NCBI GenBank assembly: GCA_026225155.1
Contig: JAMFSG010000351.1
Span: 1-10,534 of the forward strand
Reading direction: 5' to 3'
Source: Verrucomicrobiota bacterium
GTDB taxonomy: Bacteria > Verrucomicrobiota > Verrucomicrobiia > Limisphaerales > UBA11358
Length of the DNA: 10,534 nt
A program made the position numbers and the translations under genes. Numbering within the stretch: the stretch's first letter is position 1; each line of letters opens with the position of its first letter. This document shows positions 5,481 to 10,534 of this stretch, piece by piece. Under the pieces are notes generated by a model that searched no databases, had not been told where the DNA came from, and saw only the letters and a list, made by a program, of their open reading frames with translations.

Positions 5481-6631
5481 TTTTTCAAGCAATCGTGCAA
5501 TTCCGAAATGGCTTCGATGATTTTTTTTGAATTCATTTCGTGGACTTCGACGCCGTGACCAATTTCTTGCAGCAGCGTGATGGTCAATTCGCCGCCGAGA
5601 TGTTCGCGAAATTCTTCGAGGCCATTCAGAATTAGCAATTGGCCTAGGTTGTCCGCCAACAACACTTCATCGGCGAATAATTTGAATCCAAGTCGTTCGA
5701 GCAATCGCAAAATCCGGTTTGCCGAATTTTCCGGGAGCAGTCCGATTTTTTTGGAATAAATCACATCGAGCGCAATGCCGATGGCGACAGCCTCGCCGTG
5801 TTGAATTTGAAAATGGGAAACTTGCTCGAGTTTGTGCGCGGCCCAGTGGCCAAAATCGAGCGGGCGCGCGGAACCCGTCTCAAACGGATCGCCGCCGGTC
5901 GCAATGTGGTTCAAATGTAATTCGGCGCAGCGATGGATTAAATGTTTCATCGCGTTCGGTTCAAACGCGAAAAGTTTTTCGGCGTTACGTTCGATTTCGT
6001 CGAAGAAATTTTTATCGCGGATGCACGCGACTTTCACGGCTTCGACATAACCGGCGCGCTTGTCGTTGGGCGCAAGCGTGGAAAGTAATTTGAAATCGTT
6101 AATGACGGCGAACGGCGGCGCGAATGTGCCGACAAAATTCTTTTTGCCGAAGGCGTTGACGCCATTTTTTACGCCAACGCCGGAATCGGCTTGCGCCAAA
6201 GTCGTCGTCGGAATGCGGACGTGCCGCACGCCGCGATGCGCGGTTGCGGCGGCGAATCCGGCGACGTCCAGCAGCGCGCCGCCGCCGATAGCGATCAGAT
6301 ACGAGTGGCGGTCAATGTGATGTTGATCAATCCGTGAATGGATTTCGGTGATGCGTGTTGGACAATTTTTTGCGGATTCGCCACCAGTGATTTCAATCGG
6401 CGGGCAGACGAGCTGCAATTTTTCGGCGTGTGCGGAAAAATATTTTTGAATTCGTTCGGCAAGATTACTTTGCGCTTGCGCGAGTGCGTCATCAAGAACG
6501 ACCAGAACTTTTCGCGGTGCGGTGTCGGCGAGGGCGTTTCGCAAAATCAAATTGTCCGGTGCAAAAACGTCTTCGGTGAAAAAGACGCGCAACGGCCAGC
6601 CGACTTGAATGGAACGTTCAATGACAGACAC
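5477..6631 (-). CDS. eboD: EboD-like sugar phosphate cyclase (3-dehydroquinate synthase homologue)
   Basis: This 384-residue protein has the fold and NAD-binding signature of the dehydroquinate synthase family: IAIGGGALLDVAGFAAATAHRG 113-134 and IPTTTLAQADSGVGVKNGVN 140-159. The three zinc ligands are kept (Glu197 in GYVEAVK, His262, His278 in HGEAVAIG). By my unaided alignment, two residues that contact substrate in true dehydroquinate synthase differ: the Lys after EL is His239, and the Asn of LNxGH is Asp259. The C-terminal block EEFREHLGGELTITLL (339-354) is characteristic of EboD. I start it at the GTG at 6631, preceded by GGAATTC, because longer versions (ATG 6709, TTG 6724) would translate through a terminator hairpin and carry an unrelated N-terminus. 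It is coupled to eboF by an ATGA overlap. The product of the ebo version is not established. Confidence 0.85.
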   Translation of the reverse strand: MSVIERSIQVGWPLRVFFTEDVFAPDNLILRNALADTAPRKVLVVLDDALAQAQSNLAERIQKYFSAHAEKLQLVCPPIEITGGESAKNCPTRITEIHSRIDQHHIDRHSYLIAIGGGALLDVAGFAAATAHRGVRHVRIPTTTLAQADSGVGVKNGVNAFGKKNFVGTFAPPFAVINDFKLLSTLAPNDKRAGYVEAVKVACIRDKNFFDEIERNAEKLFAFEPNAMKHLIHRCAELHLNHIATGGDPFETGSARPLDFGHWAAHKLEQVSHFQIQHGEAVAIGIALDVIYSKKIGLLPENSANRILRLLERLGFKLFADEVLLADNLGQLLILNGLEEFREHLGGELTITLLQEIGHGVEVHEMNSKKIIEAISELHDCLKK

Positions 6632-6683
6632 GAATTCCAATTTGGATTTTCGTGCTGAGCTTTTCGAGTTTTTATTTGAAACA

Positions 6684-6712
6684 AAAATGCCGTGCTGTTG
6701 GCGCGGCATTTT
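6684..6712. terminator. Bidirectional rho-independent terminator between hppA and eboD
   Basis: A 12-bp stem (AAAATGCCGTGC at 6684-6695 against GCGCGGCATTTT at 6701-6712, one mismatch) closes a 5-nt loop. On the minus strand the hairpin is followed by a T-rich run (TTTTTGTTT) and lies 15 bp after the hppA stop, so it most likely ends the pyrophosphatase transcript. On the plus strand it is also followed by TTTTAATTTT, but no gene reads into it from that side. Confidence 0.75.
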
Positions 6713-6727
6713 AATTTTCGACAAAAG

Positions 6728-9193
6728 TTATTTCACGTCCGCTTTATCTTCCGGAATTCTCATACAGTAAAACGAGCGGTAGACGAAGACGAGCGCGACG
6801 AGAAAACAGATTCCGCCGATGACGTAGGACAGGCAGGAATCGGGATGTTTCTGTTTCATTTCGACAGCGATCTCGACGGCGAGCAGGCCGAAGAGCGTCG
6901 TGAATTTGATGATCGGATTCATCGCGACGGACGACGTGTCTTTGAACGGATCGCCGACGGTGTCGCCGACGACGGTGGCGGCGTGGAGCGGCGTGCCTTT
7001 TTGTTTCAAGTCCACCTCGACGATTTTTTTGGCGTTGTCCCACGCGCCGCCGGCGTTCGCCATGAAGATGGCCTGGAACAAACCGAAGAACGCGATGCCG
7101 ATGAGGTAGCCGATAAAAAAATACGGATTGAAAAACGGCAGGCCGAGCGCGAGCGCGAACACGACGATGAAAATGTTGATGAGGCCGCGTTGCGCATAAA
7201 CGGTGCAGATCTCGACGACTTTTTTGCTGTCTTCAATCGAAGCGGTTTCCTTGTCGAACTTCAGATTTTTTTTGATGAAGACGACCGCACTGTAAGCGCC
7301 GGTGACGACGGCTTGCATGCTCGCGCCGGTGAACCAATAAATCACCGCGCCGCCCATGAGCAGGCCAAAAATGATTTGCGGTTGCACGAGGCTGAGATTT
7401 TCGATCGCGTGGCCGAAAACATTTTGCAGCAACATGATGATGCCGAAAATCATCGTGGTGGAACCGACGACGGCGGTGCCGATGAGAACGGGTTTCGCGG
7501 TGGCTTTAAATGTGTTGCCCGCGCCGTCGCCTTTTTCGAGTTCGAGTTTGGAATTGGCGAAATCGGGTTTGAAGCCGAAATCCTTTTCGATTTCCGCGCT
7601 GATGTTTGGCTGTGCTTCGATGCGGCTCAATTCATAAACGGATTGCGCGTTGTCGGTGACGGGACCGAAACTGTCCACGGCAATTGTGACCGGCGCCATC
7701 GCGAGAAAACCGAAGGCGACGAGGCCGAAGGCGAAAATCGGCGCAGCAAACGTGAATTGCGGCGGCATGAGCGCGAGCAGGTCGGCGTTTTGCGAAAAGA
7801 GATACGCGACGAACATGAGCGCGAGGATCACGAGTCCCATCCAAAACGCGGAAAAATTTCCGGCGACGAGGCCGGACAAAATGTTGAGCGACGCGCCGCC
7901 TTGTTCAGATGAGCGCGTGACTTCCTTGACGTGGCGCGAGCTGGTGCTGACGAAAATTTTCGTGAATTCCATGATAAGCGCGCCGGCCAAAGTGCCGCAC
8001 GCCATGATGGCGGATAAAACCCACCAGAGATTCGGCAAATGTATTGCGCCAATTCCATCAATGGCAAAATCGCCGAGCAGAATTTTGCTCGCAATGAAAG
8101 TGACGATGATGGAAATGATGGAAGTGATCCAAACCAGATCCGTCAGCGGTGCTTCCCAGTTGAAATTCTTTTTGCCGCCGTAACGAATGTTGGCGACGAT
8201 TTTATTCAAATAAAACGAGCCGAGCGACGCGATGACCATCAAAGTTTGAATCGCGAACAGCCAGATGATGAGTTTGCCGCAGAGAATCGGCGACGCGACG
8301 AGCGCGAGCGCGAGAAACGCGATGAGCGCGACGCTGGTGACGCCGTAAGTTTCAAAACCGTCCGCCGTCGGGCCGACGGAATCGCCCGCGTTGTCGCCAG
8401 TGCAATCGGCGATGACGCCGGGATTTTTCGGATCATCTTCGGGCAGGTTGAAAACGATTTTCATCAAGTCGCTGCCGATGTCGGCGATCTTCGTAAAGAT
8501 GCCGCCGCCGATGCGCAAGGCCGAGGCGCCGAGCGATTCGCCGATCGCAAAACCGATGAAGCACGGACCGGCGAGTTCGCGCGGAATGAACAGCAAAATT
8601 CCGATCATGCAAAACAGTTCGACGCAGACGAGCAGCAGGCCGATGCTCATGCCGGCTTGCAGCGGAATGAAAAGGGTTTTGAGCGAATTACCTTTGAGCG
8701 AAGCGAACGCGGCGCGGGAATTGGCGGTCGTATTGATGCGGATGCCGAACCACGCGACGCCATAGCTGCCGAGAATTCCCAAAATCGAAGCGGCGAGAAT
8801 GACGGCGACGTTACCGATGGATTTATCCTGGAGACATTTGAAATAATAAACCATGCAGATGGCGATGAGTATCCAGAGTGCGGCGAGAAATTTCCCCTGC
8901 TGCCAGAGATACGTTTTGCAGGTTTCCCAAATGATGGCGGAAACGTCGCCCATACTTTTGTGAACTTGCAGCGCGCGAGTCTGCTTGTATTGAAAAATTC
9001 CAAACAGCGCGCCGATGATACAAACGGCGAGGCCGGAAAATAAAATCGCGTGGCCGGTCAAGTTGCCGTTGAGATAAGAAACTTCCGTCAGCGCTGGCAA
9101 TTGAATATCCGCGTCGCCGGCGAAAGCATTCGCGCCGCAAAAAAATGTCGTCAGCAAAATTCCGCCGCGCAAAACTGATTTATTTTTCGTCAT
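6728..9193 (-). CDS. hppA: Membrane-bound, ion-pumping pyrophosphatase
   Basis: This 821-residue polytopic inner-membrane protein couples PPi hydrolysis to H+ and/or Na+ pumping. Family signatures are GGGIFTKIADIGSDL 229-243, the substrate loop EDDPKNPGVIADCTGDNAGD 252-271, SFGPVTDNAQSVYE 508-521, NAGGAWDNAKKIVE 713-726 and VGDTVGDPFKDTSS 742-755, with many hydrophobic helices between them. Residues 1-25 look like a cleavable signal sequence ending Ala-Phe-Ala. The loop reads DCTGDNAGDSVGPTADGF and not the commoner DNVGDNVGD form, placing it in a divergent subgroup. Lys563 in GNTFKATAK occupies the position that in the family separates K+-independent (Lys) from K+-dependent (Ala) enzymes, suggesting K+ independence. 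Ion specificity cannot be settled by eye. It diverges from ruvB and ends at a terminator. Confidence 0.95.
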   Translation of the reverse strand: MTKNKSVLRGGILLTTFFCGANAFAGDADIQLPALTEVSYLNGNLTGHAILFSGLAVCIIGALFGIFQYKQTRALQVHKSMGDVSAIIWETCKTYLWQQGKFLAALWILIAICMVYYFKCLQDKSIGNVAVILAASILGILGSYGVAWFGIRINTTANSRAAFASLKGNSLKTLFIPLQAGMSIGLLLVCVELFCMIGILLFIPRELAGPCFIGFAIGESLGASALRIGGGIFTKIADIGSDLMKIVFNLPEDDPKNPGVIADCTGDNAGDSVGPTADGFETYGVTSVALIAFLALALVASPILCGKLIIWLFAIQTLMVIASLGSFYLNKIVANIRYGGKKNFNWEAPLTDLVWITSIISIIVTFIASKILLGDFAIDGIGAIHLPNLWWVLSAIMACGTLAGALIMEFTKIFVSTSSRHVKEVTRSSEQGGASLNILSGLVAGNFSAFWMGLVILALMFVAYLFSQNADLLALMPPQFTFAAPIFAFGLVAFGFLAMAPVTIAVDSFGPVTDNAQSVYELSRIEAQPNISAEIEKDFGFKPDFANSKLELEKGDGAGNTFKATAKPVLIGTAVVGSTTMIFGIIMLLQNVFGHAIENLSLVQPQIIFGLLMGGAVIYWFTGASMQAVVTGAYSAVVFIKKNLKFDKETASIEDSKKVVEICTVYAQRGLINIFIVVFALALGLPFFNPYFFIGYLIGIAFFGLFQAIFMANAGGAWDNAKKIVEVDLKQKGTPLHAATVVGDTVGDPFKDTSSVAMNPIIKFTTLFGLLAVEIAVEMKQKHPDSCLSYVIGGICFLVALVFVYRSFYCMRIPEDKADVK

Positions 9194-9236
9194 AAGGGTT
9201 GGCGCAGCTTACTGAAATTATTGGCATTCCTCCAAC

Positions 9237-9284
9237 TTTTTTGTCCCGAATCGCGCGATAAATTTTTTGGCAAACGAATCGCGC
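9237..9284. repeat. Imperfect direct repeat in the hppA-ruvB divergent intergenic region
   Basis: The 10-bp word CGAATCGCGC occurs at 9247-9256 and again at 9275-9284, and each copy is preceded by TTTTTTG (9237-9243 and 9263-9269). The pair sits in the 127-bp region that must hold both divergent promoters. I could not identify convincing -35/-10 elements here. Confidence 0.5.
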
Positions 9285-9320
9285 TTGCCGCTGCGCGCGG
9301 GTTTCCGCAAGCTAGATGAG

Positions 9321-10337
9321 ATGTCCGAACGACCCGCTGCCACTTTGAACAAACCCGATGTCGCGCTCGAAATGACGCTGCGTCCGTCGCTGTTTTCCGA
9401 TTTCACCGGCCAGCCGCGCGTGAAAGAACGGCTGGAGATCGCCGTCGCCGCCGCGAAACAGCGCGGCGAAGCGCTCGATCACATTTTGCTCAACGGTCCG
9501 CCCGGCCTCGGTAAAACGACCATCGCGAATATTTTGGCGAAGGCGATGGGCGCAAATGTCAAAGCGACGAGCGGGCCGACGATCGAAAAAGCCAGCGACC
9601 TCGCGGGCTTGCTGACGAATCTTGAAGAAGGCGACGTGCTGTTCATTGACGAAATTCATCGTCTGCAAAAAGTCATCGAGGAATATCTTTATCCCGCGAT
9701 GGAAGATTTCAAACTGGACATCATCATTGACCAAGGTCCGAACGCGCGCAGCGTGCGCCTGAATCTGCCGCGCTTCACGCTCATCGGCGCGACGACGCGC
9801 AGCGGTTTGTTGAGCGCGCCGTTGCTCACGCGTTTTGGGATTCGCGAGCGACTGGATTATTACGTCGCCGACGATCTGCAAAAAATTGTTCTGCGTTCGG
9901 CGAATTTGTTGAACGTCGAAATTGAACCGGCGGGCGCACATGAAATTGCGCGACGCAGCCGCGGCACGCCGCGCATCGTGAATAATCTGTTGCGCCGCGT
10001 GCGCGATTACGCGCAAGTGCGCGGCGATGGCCGGATCACGTCAGACATCGCGGACAAAGCACTGGCGATGCTGGAGATTGACGAAAACGGTCTCGACGAA
10101 ATGGACAAACGCATTCTCGAAGCAATCATCGTGAAATTCGGCGGCGGACCGGTCGGCGTGAATTCCCTAGCCGTCGCCGTCGGTGAAGAACCGGACACGA
10201 TCGAGGAAGTCTATGAACCGTATCTCATCATGGAAGGTTTTCTCAATCGCACCGCGCAGGGCCGCGTAGCGACGGAATTGAGTTACAAAAAACTCGGATT
10301 GAAATCGGCGACGGGAAATCAGTCGAAGTTGTTTTAG
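9321..10337 (+). CDS. ruvB: Holliday junction branch migration ATPase RuvB
   Basis: This 338-residue AAA+ motor drives branch migration of Holliday junctions with RuvA, feeding RuvC resolution during recombination and repair. It has Walker A GPPGLGKTT 59-67, Walker B VLFIDEIHR 106-114, sensor I TLIGATTRSG 153-162, the Arg finger region LLTRFGIRERL 168-178, sensor II RGTPRIVNNLLRRVRDYAQ 214-232, and the C-terminal winged-helix DNA-binding domain (FGGGPVGVNSLAVAVGEEPDTIEEVYEPYLI). I start it at the ATG at 9321, giving MSERPAATLNK and the usual family length; a TTG at 9267 would add 18 residues without family support. No ruvA or ruvC is visible next to it. It diverges from hppA and is followed by a terminator. 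Confidence 0.97.
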   Translation: MSERPAATLNKPDVALEMTLRPSLFSDFTGQPRVKERLEIAVAAAKQRGEALDHILLNGPPGLGKTTIANILAKAMGANVKATSGPTIEKASDLAGLLTNLEEGDVLFIDEIHRLQKVIEEYLYPAMEDFKLDIIIDQGPNARSVRLNLPRFTLIGATTRSGLLSAPLLTRFGIRERLDYYVADDLQKIVLRSANLLNVEIEPAGAHEIARRSRGTPRIVNNLLRRVRDYAQVRGDGRITSDIADKALAMLEIDENGLDEMDKRILEAIIVKFGGGPVGVNSLAVAVGEEPDTIEEVYEPYLIMEGFLNRTAQGRVATELSYKKLGLKSATGNQSKLF

Positions 10338-10372
10338 AATTTTGCAAAAACAGTTTTATAGTAGAAAAAAAA

Positions 10373-10392
10373 CCGCCAAAGAAATTTGGCGG
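10373..10392. terminator. Bidirectional terminator between ruvB and the right-edge gene
   Basis: A perfect 8-bp stem CCGCCAAA/TTTGGCGG with a GAAA tetraloop lies 35 bp after the ruvB stop. On the plus strand it has a short CTTT tail. On the minus strand it is followed by eight T residues, so it is a stronger terminator for the minus-strand gene ending at 10415. The two genes converge on it. Confidence 0.85.
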
Positions 10393-10414
10393 CTTTGCGA
10401 TTGGCTGAAACAAT

Positions 10415-10534
10415 TCAATAAACCGTCGTGCTTTCTTCAGCGTAAATGGAAGAACGTAACATTTCGGACGACAAATCAAAACGCGTGTGGCCGTCGCCGG
10501 CTTTTACGCCTTTGGCGACGATGGTGTAAGTGAT
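10415..10534 (-). CDS. C-terminal end of an unidentified protein (5' partial)
   Basis: On the minus strand a frame is open from the window edge to a TGA at 10415-10417. It encodes the last 39 residues, ITYTIVAKGVKAGDGHTRFD and onward, ending ESTTVY. Its reality is supported by the strong minus-strand terminator 22 bp beyond the stop and by natural-looking composition. It is too short to assign a family. Confidence 0.6.
   Translation of the reverse strand: MTYTIVAKGVKAGDGHTRFDLSSEMLRSSIYAEESTTVY

Noticed and set aside
6692..9043. Long plus-strand open frames (6692-7912 and 8039-9043) opposite hppA and the 5' part of eboD
   Set aside because: The translations are dominated by Asp, Glu, Arg and Phe, typical of antisense reading of a membrane protein gene, and lack domains or sensible starts.
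9191..9240. A GGAGG followed directly by ATG on the minus strand upstream of hppA, opening a 15-codon frame (MPIISVSCANPYDEK) that overlaps the hppA start
   Set aside because: The spacing of one base between GGAGG and ATG is too short for normal initiation, and the peptide shows no leader-peptide feature.
1..10534. CRISPR array, tRNA or rRNA genes, transposase, or phage genes
   Set aside because: I looked for regularly spaced repeats, cloverleaf and rRNA-like sequence, DDE or tyrosine recombinase motifs and structural phage proteins and found none.

Overview
The window looks like the chromosome of a member of the Verrucomicrobiota, probably of the Pedosphaera/Limisphaerales type. This is inferred from the style of the proteins: a small pilin-like protein with the Cys-Ile-Asn-Asn-Leu-Arg segment common in that phylum, a divergent membrane pyrophosphatase, and dispersed palindromic repeats. 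No rRNA or marker phylogeny is available to confirm it. Gene density is high and most genes are housekeeping or conserved accessory genes.

Layout, left to right. (1) A left-truncated plus-strand gene of unknown function with an Ala/Pro/Glu-rich tail ends at 1357. Directly after its stop lies a 192-bp nested inverted repeat (1358-1549) made of three separate palindromic modules. (2) A DEAD-box RNA helicase (1614-2855) and a small AT-rich pseudopilin-like gene (2897-3295) follow on the plus strand. (3) From 3307 to 9193 everything is on the minus strand. Read in the direction of transcription this is a membrane-bound ion-pumping pyrophosphatase (hppA), a bidirectional terminator, an eboD-like sugar-phosphate-cyclase homologue, an eboF-like alkaline-phosphatase-superfamily protein joined to eboD by an ATGA overlap, then an AbrB-type antitoxin and PIN-type toxin pair with its own 20-bp palindromic operator candidate. 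(4) ruvB (9321-10337) diverges from hppA and is followed by a bidirectional terminator shared with a minus-strand gene that enters from the right edge, of which only the last 39 codons are visible.

How the genes relate. eboD and eboF belong to the ebo (EDB) gene set, which in other bacteria is linked to maturation or export of a prenylated or secondary-metabolite precursor. Here only two of the usual six genes are visible, and hppA and a toxin-antitoxin pair flank them where partner genes would be expected. The toxin-antitoxin pair is a self-contained module. The helicase, ruvB and hppA are general cell functions.

The most unusual signal is inside eboF. Two stretches, one of 72 bp (4761-4832) and one of 32 bp (5163-5194), are built from the same short word (AACGATTC and variants) and sit in frame, adding about 24 and 7 residues. 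The longer one contains a perfect 10-bp hairpin. This resembles the protein-invading palindromic elements known from Rickettsia, but in a different phylum and with a different sequence.
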